DNA from: Candidatus Izemoplasma sp.
GTDB taxonomy: Bacteria; Bacillota_I; Bacilli_A; Izemoplasmatales; Izemoplasmataceae
Length of the DNA stretch: 5,031 bases
Direction: 5' to 3'
NCBI GenBank assembly: GCA_021736285.1
Contig: JAIPGE010000109.1
Location: 1 to 5,031 of the forward strand
A program made the translations under genes and the position numbers. Each line of letters begins with the position of its first letter. Within the stretch, counting starts at the first letter, position 1. This document shows positions 1-5,031 of this stretch, in pieces. Below the pieces are notes generated by a model. It ran no database searches. It had not been told where the DNA came from and worked only from the letters and a program-made list of their open reading frames with translations.

Positions 1-2
1 AA

Positions 3-818
3 TGTCTCATGTTCACTCGTTGTTGGAATGACAAATCCATCAATCCAAACATTGGTTGTTTCGGGTACAAAGTAAGCAAACGTAATCTCTTCTCCGTCAC
101 TTTCTGCTTGATACATTTCATCAAAATAATCACCACTATAGACAAGTGCTAAGTCTAAGTTACCACTATGGACATACCCTTTTAAGTTGTCTTCGCCAAA
201 GAGTTCATAATTGGTATCCATTAATGCTTGTTTGGCATTATTAAGAATTGTTACATCTGCTGTATTAACATCTTCATCTAAATAGAGTAACGCACTCGCA
301 ATAGCATCCCGTGCTGAATCATACATTCCCATTTTATAGCCGTGATCGTTGGTGAACAATATATCCCATCCGGTTAAATCAGCTTCATCAACGATGGTGG
401 TATTATACATAATCCCAACTGTTCCCCAGAAATAAGGTACAAAATATTGTGCATAGCCTTCATCTTCATACAACTCTTCAACTTCAGGCAACAAACTAAC
501 TGTATCAAATCCCGTTAATAACGTATAATCAATTTCATTGAGTAAGTTTTGTTGGCGCAATTTATCAATCATATAGTCACTTGGAAATGCAACATCATAA
601 TTGGTTACACCAGACTTAATTTTAACTTCCATTTCTTCGTTACTACCAACTTCTTCATAGACTACTTTTACATCATGTAAGTCTTCAAATTCAGCCACCA
701 AATCCATATCTATGTATTCACCCCAATTTAATACATAGAGTGTATTCTCACTTTTTTGACACCCAGATAGTACAACAACAAATAACAAACCAACCATAAC
801 AATCGATAATTTTTTCAT
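3..818 (-). CDS. potD: Spermidine/putrescine ABC transporter substrate-binding lipoprotein PotD (partial, 3' end beyond window)
   Basis: This is the extracellular receptor that captures polyamines and delivers them to the PotBC channel. I translated 272 codons by hand; the frame is open to the window edge, and about 80 C-terminal residues of a typical ~350-residue PotD are missing. The N-terminus is a lipoprotein signal: MKK, a hydrophobic stretch, then lipobox LSGC with Cys20 as the lipidation site. Family motifs follow: LYVLNWGEYID (27-37), YDVAFPSDYMID (74-85), VPYFWGTVGIMYN (127-139), SARDAI (168-173), LVYSGDYFD (225-233) and VWIDGFVIP (257-265). Trp32, Tyr35, Tyr82, Trp258 and Asp260 match ligand residues of E. 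coli PotD (W34, Y37, Y85, W255, D257). The start ATG (818-816) overlaps the potC stop in an ATGA, with GAGGAGA at 833-827, 8 nt upstream. It is the last visible gene of potABCD. The family is clear; the exact polyamine is inferred. Confidence 0.93.
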   Translation of the reverse strand, partial: MKKLSIVMVGLLFVVVLSGCQKSENTLYVLNWGEYIDMDLVAEFEDLHDVKVVYEEVGSNEEMEVKIKSGVTNYDVAFPSDYMIDKLRQQNLLNEIDYTLLTGFDTVSLLPEVEELYEDEGYAQYFVPYFWGTVGIMYNTTIVDEADLTGWDILFTNDHGYKMGMYDSARDAIASALLYLDEDVNTADVTILNNAKQALMDTNYELFGEDNLKGYVHSGNLDLALVYSGDYFDEMYQAESDGEEITFAYFVPETTNVWIDGFVIPTTSEHET

Positions 819-1612
819 TGATTTAGTCTCCTCATTTTCTTTTTAATTGAATAATAATTTAAACGTAACAGTATGACAATTGTCACCACTGTCACAATGG
901 TATTATAGGCATACACTGCTGGGGAGAAGTTTCTACGACCCAGCCGGGCATATATCCACAAACTTACATTTTGTACGCCACTACCTGTTGTGAAATAACT
1001 AATAACAAAATCATCGATACTCATTGTAAAGGCAATTAATGCGCCTGTAATAATTCCTGTTTTTATAGCGGGAACAATAACTTTTACGACCGCTTGAAGT
1101 GATGTACATCCCAAATCTTGAGCTGCATCAAATAGGTCTTTATCTAACTCTTTTAACTTCGGTAACACCGAAAGCACCACAAATGGAATTGAGAAAAAGA
1201 CGTGGGCAATTAACATCGTGTTAATCCCAAACGATATTGGTAATAAGCCAAACACAACCATTAAACTAATCCCAGTTACGATGTCTGGATTAACAACTGG
1301 CACATTGTTTAAAACCATCATATTAAGTCGTTGATTACGTTTTAAACTGTTAATACCAATTGCCACGAAGGTTCCGACAACTGTGGCAATTGTTGTACTG
1401 ATGATTGCCACAAATAACGTTGTTCCAATTGCCCTTAATAATAGTGTGTTGTTAGCAATTTCACCATACCATACAAAAGAGAAATACGTAAATGTTTGCC
1501 CAGTAGATGACGCATTAACACTCATTAAAGCAATCACAACAATCGGAAAATAAATTAACACAAAAACCAACACTGTCGCTAACAGTAAGAGACCCTTAAC
1601 AATTTGTTTCAT
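815..1612 (-). CDS. potC: Spermidine/putrescine ABC transporter permease PotC
   Basis: This is the second membrane subunit of the polyamine importer and pairs with PotB to form the channel through the cytoplasmic membrane. The product is 265 residues, the usual PotC length, with about six hydrophobic segments (roughly 8-30, 63-87, 110-125, 131-150, 184-205 and 236-252). The cytoplasmic EAA-type coupling loop is seen as DAAQDLGCTS followed by VIVP (162-181), which docks on the ATPase. The motif SIDDFVISYFTTG (198-210) is characteristic of PotC. The ATG at 1612-1610 overlaps the potB stop in an ATGA. A GGTGAG/AAGGTG ribosome site lies at 1628-1621 inside the end of potB. The C-terminus MRRLNQ is encoded by the same bases that carry the Shine-Dalgarno of potD. 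It is co-transcribed in potABCD, with no sign of truncation. Confidence 0.95.
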   Translation of the reverse strand: MKQIVKGLLLLATVLVFVLIYFPIVVIALMSVNASSTGQTFTYFSFVWYGEIANNTLLLRAIGTTLFVAIISTTIATVVGTFVAIGINSLKRNQRLNMMVLNNVPVVNPDIVTGISLMVVFGLLPISFGINTMLIAHVFFSIPFVVLSVLPKLKELDKDLFDAAQDLGCTSLQAVVKVIVPAIKTGIITGALIAFTMSIDDFVISYFTTGSGVQNVSLWIYARLGRRNFSPAVYAYNTIVTVVTIVILLRLNYYSIKKKMRRLNQ

Positions 1613-2424
1613 AGAAGTGTCTCACCTTCTTTATCAACAGTCATTATACCTTTAAATAAGATGAGAATAATAATCATCAACACAACACTGATGATACTAC
1701 CCATTTGTAAATTACCTGTTTTCATAAAGGCGTCTTCAATGATATTTCCAATTAACAAGACTTTTCCCCCACCAAGTCGTTCGGGTAAGGCAAAGGTTGT
1801 CATCGCTGGTAAGAGCGTCATAATCACGCCACTGACAATCCCCGGTAAGCTAAGTGGTAAAATAACTTTAACAAAGGTGTCAAACCCATTGGCACCTAAA
1901 TCACGTGCTGCTTCTATCAGGTGTTGATCGAGTTTTACTAAGACACTATATATCGGTAAAATCATAAACGGAAAATACATCGACAACATCCCGACAACAA
2001 TCGCTTTGTCTGATCCAATCCAATCAAGTGAAATACCAAAATTATTCAAAATTGATATTGGAAAAAAGAGTTTTTCCCAAGCAATAATCCTAAGTAACAT
2101 ATTACTCCATACCGGAATAATAATCAGTGCCACGAAAAAGGTTTTATAAGCACTCTTTAAATTGGCAAGATAATAAGCTGCAGGATAGCCAATCAACAGT
2201 GCAATAATTGTCGTTAAAAGACTATATTTTATACTATTCATTAAGGCAATTTGAATTGTACTTTCGGTAAAGACACGTAATCCTTCTAATGTAAAAACAA
2301 ATGGTCCTTTTAAATACAAATCAAAGTCAGTAATTGCTAAAAATAGAATCATCAATGATGGTAAGATAATTAATGTTGTCATCCATACACGATAAGGAAT
2401 CACGTACGCTCTTAATCTATGCAT
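1609..2424 (-). CDS. potB: Spermidine/putrescine ABC transporter permease PotB
   Basis: This is the first membrane subunit of the polyamine importer. The product is 271 residues from the ATG chosen here, typical for PotB. It has a short basic cytoplasmic N-terminus (MHRLRAYVIPYR) and about six membrane segments. The EAA loop is well kept: EAARDLGANG then VILPLSLPG (171-195), the contact surface for PotA. The signature PAMTTFALPERLGGGK (206-221) is typical of the PotB family. An in-frame GTG at 2427 would add one residue but leaves only 3 nt after the GAGGA ribosome site (2435-2431). The ATG at 2424 has 6 nt and is preferred. The gene overlaps the end of potA by 8 nt and its TGA overlaps the potC start by 4 nt, so coupled translation is likely. 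Confidence 0.95.
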   Translation of the reverse strand: MHRLRAYVIPYRVWMTTLIILPSLMILFLAITDFDLYLKGPFVFTLEGLRVFTESTIQIALMNSIKYSLLTTIIALLIGYPAAYYLANLKSAYKTFFVALIIIPVWSNMLLRIIAWEKLFFPISILNNFGISLDWIGSDKAIVVGMLSMYFPFMILPIYSVLVKLDQHLIEAARDLGANGFDTFVKVILPLSLPGIVSGVIMTLLPAMTTFALPERLGGGKVLLIGNIIEDAFMKTGNLQMGSIISVVLMIIILILFKGIMTVDKEGETLL

Positions 2425-3457
2425 CACTTTTCCTCATAATATGGATATCGTTGGGTCCAAACTTAAGCGACACCTTATCGCCAATGTGTTTGGCGCGAGT
2501 TGAGTGAATCACGTATTCTTTATCATTTACCATCACACAAATTTCGTAATGTACTCCTTTAAAAATAATATCAGTAACAACCCCTTGAATCATTTGTTGA
2601 TCTGGTTTGATTAAGACAATGTCTTCTGGTCTAATAACGACATCAACTTTTTCATTGTTTTCGAATCCATGATCCACACAAGGATGTGAGATCCCTTCAA
2701 ACACAACTTCATAGTCGGTGACCATCACACCATCAATAATATTGCTTTCACCGATGAAAGAGGCACTAAATTGATTAATCGGTTCATTATATATATCTTG
2801 TGGTGAGCCAACTTGTTGAATCAATCCTTCGTTCATCACAACAACACGGTCACTCATCGTCAATGCTTCTTCTTGATCGTGTGTTACAAATATAAAAGTA
2901 ATACCCAAACGGCGTTGCATCTCTTTAAGTTCATATTGCATGTCCTGCCTTAATTTTAAATCCAGTGCTCCTAACGGTTCATCAAGCAACAACAAATTGG
3001 GCTGATTCACAAGCGCTCTTGCGATTGCGACGCGTTGCTTTTGACCCCCGCTTAATGTATCAACATTACGCCACTCATACCCTTCTAATTTAACAAGCAT
3101 TAACATATTCATCACTGCTTTATTAATCTCTTCTTTGGGTTGTTTTTTTAATTTTAATCCAAACGCGATATTATCAAATACATTAAGATGTGGAAACAAT
3201 GCATAATGTTGAAAGACGGTATTGACTTTACGTTTATTTGGTGGAATGTTTAAGACATCTTCATCTTCGAAATAAATATGCCCTTGATCAAGTGTTTCAA
3301 AGCCACCAATGAGTCGTAATAATGTTGTTTTCCCACATCCTGAAGGACCGAGCAAAGTCACAAATTCATTGTGCTTAATCGTTAGACTAATATTGTTCAA
3401 CACAACCTTATCATCAAATGATTTAGTCACGTGGTCAATTTTTAAAATATCACTCAT
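2417..3457 (-). CDS. potA: Spermidine/putrescine ABC transporter ATP-binding protein PotA
   Basis: This is the cytoplasmic ATPase that drives polyamine import through PotB and PotC. The product is 346 residues, a normal length for PotA. All nucleotide-binding motifs are intact: Walker A GPSGCGKTT (37-45), Q-loop VFQHYALFPH with Gln83, signature LSGGQKQR (135-142), Walker B LLLLDEP (155-161) with catalytic Glu160, D-loop GALD (163-166) and switch His193 in VTHDQEEA. Residues from about 240 form the C-terminal TOBE-type regulatory domain, including VIRPEDI (274-280), seen in the PotA/MalK/UgpC group. The start is ATG 3457, where AGGAGG lies 5 nt upstream. An in-frame GTG at 3487 would add 10 residues but lies almost on the predicted transcription start. 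First gene of the operon. The motifs alone would also fit other CUT1 or Fbp-type ATPases, but the PotBCD neighbours settle the call. Confidence 0.96.
   Translation of the reverse strand: MSDILKIDHVTKSFDDKVVLNNISLTIKHNEFVTLLGPSGCGKTTLLRLIGGFETLDQGHIYFEDEDVLNIPPNKRKVNTVFQHYALFPHLNVFDNIAFGLKLKKQPKEEINKAVMNMLMLVKLEGYEWRNVDTLSGGQKQRVAIARALVNQPNLLLLDEPLGALDLKLRQDMQYELKEMQRRLGITFIFVTHDQEEALTMSDRVVVMNEGLIQQVGSPQDIYNEPINQFSASFIGESNIIDGVMVTDYEVVFEGISHPCVDHGFENNEKVDVVIRPEDIVLIKPDQQMIQGVVTDIIFKGVHYEICVMVNDKEYVIHSTRAKHIGDKVSLKFGPNDIHIMRKSDA
2431..2436 (-). promoter_or_regulatory. Ribosome binding site of potB, inside the end of potA
   Basis: TGAGGA on the minus strand lies within the final codons of potA. 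The 6-nt spacing to ATG 2424, against 3 nt to GTG 2427, favours the ATG as the potB start. Confidence 0.7.
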
Positions 3458-3461
3458 AATG

Positions 3462-3470
3462 TCCTCCTTT
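3462..3470 (-). promoter_or_regulatory. Ribosome binding site of potA
   Basis: Read on the minus strand this is AAAGGAGGA, a near-perfect anti-16S match, with 5 nt between the AGGAGG core and the ATG at 3457. It decides the potA start against the upstream in-frame GTG at 3487, which would place this site inside the coding region. Confidence 0.9.
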
Positions 3471-3492
3471 TTGTATTTTGAATGCACCCATT

Positions 3493-3521
3493 ATTTTACT
3501 GAAAAAAAATAACTTTAGCAA
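3493..3521 (-). promoter_or_regulatory. Predicted sigma-70/sigma-A promoter of the potABCD operon
   Basis: On the minus strand there is a -35 box TTGCTA (3521-3516), a spacer of exactly 17 nt, and a -10 box TAAAAT (3498-3493). Transcription would begin near 3486, giving a leader of about 30 nt before the potA ATG. The -35 box falls on the loop and adjoining bases of a 12-bp inverted repeat (3504-3531), so a regulator binding the repeat, or transcription arriving from the upstream gene, could affect it. It is a consensus-based prediction; the -35 matches TTGACA at 4 of 6 bases and the -10 matches TATAAT at 5 of 6. Confidence 0.6.
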
Positions 3522-3544
3522 GTTATTTTTTAAGTTTTTTTCAG
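3499..3544. repeat. Outer inverted repeat enclosing the hairpin ahead of potA
   Basis: CTGAAAAAAA (3499-3508) and TTTTTTTCAG (3535-3544) are perfect 10-nt inverted arms flanking the inner 12-bp palindrome. The outer left arm shares A residues with the inner left arm, so the two full stems cannot both form. A combined fold is possible, with a 10-bp outer stem, an 8-nt bulge and a 7-bp inner stem. In such A/T-rich DNA part of this match may be chance; the CTG/CAG ends are the less trivial part. Confidence 0.5.
3502..3531 (-). terminator. AT-rich perfect inverted repeat; possible terminator after the GNAT gene, or an operator
   Basis: The two 12-nt arms 3504-3515 (AAAAAATAACTT) and 3520-3531 (AAGTTATTTTTT) are perfectly complementary around a 4-nt loop, TAGC. 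On the minus strand the second arm runs into eight T residues (3509-3502), as in an intrinsic terminator, and the A-tract makes it look bidirectional. Only one of the twelve pairs is G-C, so the RNA hairpin would be weak. It lies 43 nt past the acetyltransferase stop. Because it also overlaps the pot promoter, a protein-binding operator is an equally open reading. Confidence 0.45.
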
Positions 3545-3574
3545 ATTAAAAAAGCATTACAGTTTATCTTGTTT

Positions 3575-4153
3575 TTAAGGATTGGTCATTTGTAATTGTT
3601 GGTAGTCCTTTTTTGTCATTTCATAGTACTTTGTTTCTTGATTCAAGCGCTTGTAGATTCCCGTTTTTACATAGTGGAATCCACATTTTTCAATGACACG
3701 TCTACTTCCAATATTATGGTTGGCATGTCCTATCTCTATTGTATTTAATTTCAGGTATTCAAACCCAAAACGAATCAATGCTTTTGTTGCCAATGTCATA
3801 TATCCTTTACGCCAAAAATCGTGATGTAATACATAACCAATTTCACCGATGCCTTTGTCCCATTCAATTCTGTGAAAGTCACAGGTCCCAATCATTTTTT
3901 CAGTTGCTTTATGAACAATCGCATATGCGTTTGGTAGTGTTTTGTCTGGTCGTGATAAAAACACATTTTTAACAGCGTCTTGGGCTTCTTCAATTGTCTT
4001 AAAACTATCCCATGCAAGTGTTTTTGTCACAACATCATTTTTTCCATAATCATAGATGTCTGCATAATCTTCATATCGTACAGCACGCAAATAAATCTCA
4101 CCAAGATCAATTTCGGGGATATGGATTAACTTATCTATACTGAGTGGCATCAT
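3575..4153 (-). CDS. GNAT-family N-acetyltransferase, RimJ/RimL-like
   Basis: This cytoplasmic enzyme is predicted to move an acetyl group from acetyl-CoA to an amine; the substrate is unknown. The 192-residue product has the layout of the Acetyltransf_3 (RimJ/RimL) group. The start of the fold is IYLRAVRYEDYADIYDYG (20-37). Beta strands follow around IGTCDFHRIE (88-97) and GEIGYVLHHDFWRKGYMTLA (103-122), where RKGYMT is the acetyl-CoA pyrophosphate loop. The later motif is NHNIGSRRVIEKCGF (145-159). No signal peptide or membrane segment is seen. An in-frame GTG at 4162 sits only 2 nt after AAGG (4168-4165), so I prefer ATG 4153 (11-nt spacing); ATG 4150 is also possible. It stands as a single gene between two transporter operons. 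It lacks an obvious resemblance to SpeG, so the polyamine neighbours do not prove a polyamine substrate. Confidence 0.88.
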   Translation of the reverse strand: MMPLSIDKLIHIPEIDLGEIYLRAVRYEDYADIYDYGKNDVVTKTLAWDSFKTIEEAQDAVKNVFLSRPDKTLPNAYAIVHKATEKMIGTCDFHRIEWDKGIGEIGYVLHHDFWRKGYMTLATKALIRFGFEYLKLNTIEIGHANHNIGSRRVIEKCGFHYVKTGIYKRLNQETKYYEMTKKDYQQLQMTNP

Positions 4154-4179
4154 ATATAACACAACCTTGTTTTTCTATT

Positions 4180-4185
4180 ATTATA
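4180..4185 (-). promoter_or_regulatory. Predicted -10 box for the GNAT acetyltransferase gene
   Basis: The minus strand carries a perfect TATAAT at 4185-4180, about 27 nt upstream of the chosen ATG. At a 17-nt spacing the -35 position would be TTTTCT (4208-4203), a weak match (3 of 6) that lies in the T-tract of the preceding terminator. The -10 is convincing but the -35 is poor, so strength and exact start are uncertain. Confidence 0.5.
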
Positions 4186-4198
4186 CCTTAATTTTATC

Positions 4199-4232
4199 AA
4201 AAAGAAAAGACGGTACTGTTTAAAATACCGTC
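4199..4232 (-). terminator. Intrinsic terminator after the nucleoside permease gene
   Basis: Read on the minus strand, GACGGTATT (4232-4224) pairs with AGTACCGTC (4217-4209), nine pairs including one G-U, around a 6-nt loop. The T-rich tract TTTTCTTTTT (4208-4199) follows directly. It begins 8 nt after the permease stop, so it marks the end of that upstream operon and separates it from the acetyltransferase gene. Confidence 0.9.
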
Positions 4233-4240
4233 CATAATAT

Positions 4241-5029
4241 TTATCGTTTTCCTTTATCGTAAGGTTCACCCACTGCTTTTGGTCCGACTACTTGTGAACT
4301 AAAGACCACAAGTGCAACAACCGTTAAGACATATGGTAATGCATTAAAGAATTCAAGTGGTAATCCTGAGATGAGTGGAATATCCACCGAATACAAACTT
4401 AAGATTTGTGAAAATCCGAAGAATAGTCCTGCGAACAACAATCCAAACGGTTTCCAACGACCAAAGATTAAAGCGGCAAGCGCAATGAATCCAGTTCCGT
4501 GAATACTTACTACCGTATATTGTGTGTCTTGTGTAAGCACCATAATAGCTCCTGCAAGTCCTGCAAAAAGACCTGATAAAATGACACCGATGTAGCGCAT
4601 TCTGGTAACGTTGATTCCCATACTATCTGCGGCGTGTGGATTTTCACCCGTTGATCGTAAGCGTAATCCAAAGGCTGTTTTATAAATCACAAACCAGGCA
4701 ACCACAACTAAAACAAGTGCCACGTATACCGTTGTATAAATATTTTCAAAGAAAATATCACCAATCACGGGGATTTTGCTCAAAGTTGGAAAACTTGCTT
4801 TAACAAATCCGCGTTGAAATGTATCGGTCCGTTGTTGACCAAAAATAATTTGTGCTAAATACACTGTTACACCCGCTGCTAGTAAGTTAATCCCTGTCCC
4901 ACTAATAACTTGGTCAGCATTTAAGTTAACACTTAAATAGGCATGAATAATTGAAATAAGTCCACCCGCTAAAGCACCTATTATCAAACCAATCCATGGT
5001 GCCCAGTTAAATCCACCAGCAAACGATGG
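4241..5029 (-). CDS. nupQ: Nucleoside-type ABC transporter permease, YufQ/NupQ family (partial, 5' end beyond window)
   Basis: This is a membrane channel subunit of a BPD_transp_2 importer, most like the second permease of BMP-type nucleoside transporters (B. subtilis NupNOPQ). The frame is open to the window edge, giving 262 residues; family members are about 305-320, so roughly 50 N-terminal residues lie upstream. The TTG at 4987 is an internal Leu codon, not the start: the frame continues upstream as FNWAPWIGLIIGALAGG. Telling stretches are LNADQVISGTGINLLAAG, GLRLRSTGENPHAADSMGI and the end VGPKAVGEPYDKGKR, with multiple hydrophobic helices between them. The closing stretch in particular points to YufQ rather than to RbsC-type sugar permeases. 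The terminator 8 nt downstream makes it the last gene of its operon. The partner ATPase, other permease and BMP lipoprotein would lie beyond 5031; this is inference. Confidence 0.85.
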   Translation of the reverse strand, partial: PSFAGGFNWAPWIGLIIGALAGGLISIIHAYLSVNLNADQVISGTGINLLAAGVTVYLAQIIFGQQRTDTFQRGFVKASFPTLSKIPVIGDIFFENIYTTVYVALVLVVVAWFVIYKTAFGLRLRSTGENPHAADSMGINVTRMRYIGVILSGLFAGLAGAIMVLTQDTQYTVVSIHGTGFIALAALIFGRWKPFGLLFAGLFFGFSQILSLYSVDIPLISGLPLEFFNALPYVLTVVALVVFSSQVVGPKAVGEPYDKGKR

Positions 5030-5031
5030 TT

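Noticed and set aside
1604..1927. Plus-strand open frame of 107 codons opposite potB and the start of potC
   Set aside because: It lies antisense to a well-conserved permease gene, has low-complexity Ile/Ser/Pro composition, no recognisable domain and no credible role. It is a shadow of potB.
3458..3487. N-terminal extension of PotA by 10 residues from GTG 3487
   Set aside because: The strong AGGAGG at 3468-3463 would lie inside the coding sequence, and the GTG sits almost at the predicted transcription start. ATG 3457 is ideally spaced.
3309..3512. Plus-strand open frame of 67 codons opposite the 5' end of potA
   Set aside because: It is antisense to the conserved Walker A region of potA and runs into the promoter region. 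No family resemblance was seen.
3458..3574. Riboswitch or small RNA in the leader of potA
   Set aside because: The predicted leader is only about 30 nt and the gap is mostly A/T runs. I see no known aptamer core; only the palindrome and promoter are supported.
3739..3972. Plus-strand open frame of 77 codons opposite the acetyltransferase gene
   Set aside because: It lies wholly inside the GNAT coding region on the other strand and has no recognisable motif.
1..5031. Mobile element, CRISPR array, toxin-antitoxin or defence locus
   Set aside because: No transposase or recombinase frames, no spaced direct repeats and no small paired genes are visible. The content is ordinary transport genes plus one acetyltransferase.

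Overview
All recognisable genes lie on the minus strand, so the window reads from high to low coordinates. By eye the DNA is AT-rich. TGG codes Trp, and TGA is the stop codon of two genes whose ends overlap the next start codon. Together with strong AGGAGG-type ribosome binding sites, a lipoprotein-anchored binding protein and short gaps between genes, this suggests a low-GC Gram-positive relative (Bacillota, or a Mollicutes lineage that keeps the standard code). The genus cannot be read from this window.

Layout in transcription order: (1) 5029-4241, the 3' part of an inner-membrane ABC permease of the nucleoside (YufQ/NupQ) type, closed by a clear intrinsic terminator at 4199-4232. (2) 4153-3575, a single RimJ/RimL-like GNAT acetyltransferase with its own -10 box. 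(3) A 117-bp intergenic region at 3458-3574 holding a good promoter that overlaps a 12-bp perfect AT-rich inverted repeat. (4) 3457 to the window edge, a polyamine (spermidine/putrescine) ABC uptake operon in the classic order potA-potB-potC-potD. potD is cut by the window edge and lacks its C-terminal part.

The four pot genes are tightly packed, with overlaps of 8, 4 and 4 nt. Each internal Shine-Dalgarno sequence lies inside the end of the preceding gene, so translational coupling is likely. PotA is the ATPase, PotB and PotC form the membrane channel, and PotD is the lipid-anchored substrate receptor. The upstream permease would belong to a separate BMP-family nucleoside importer whose other genes lie beyond 5031.

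I see no undescribed system, mobile element, CRISPR array or RNA gene. The points most worth a second look are the palindrome and promoter overlap ahead of potA, and substitutions at polyamine-pocket positions in PotD. No stretch over 300 bases lacks a gene.
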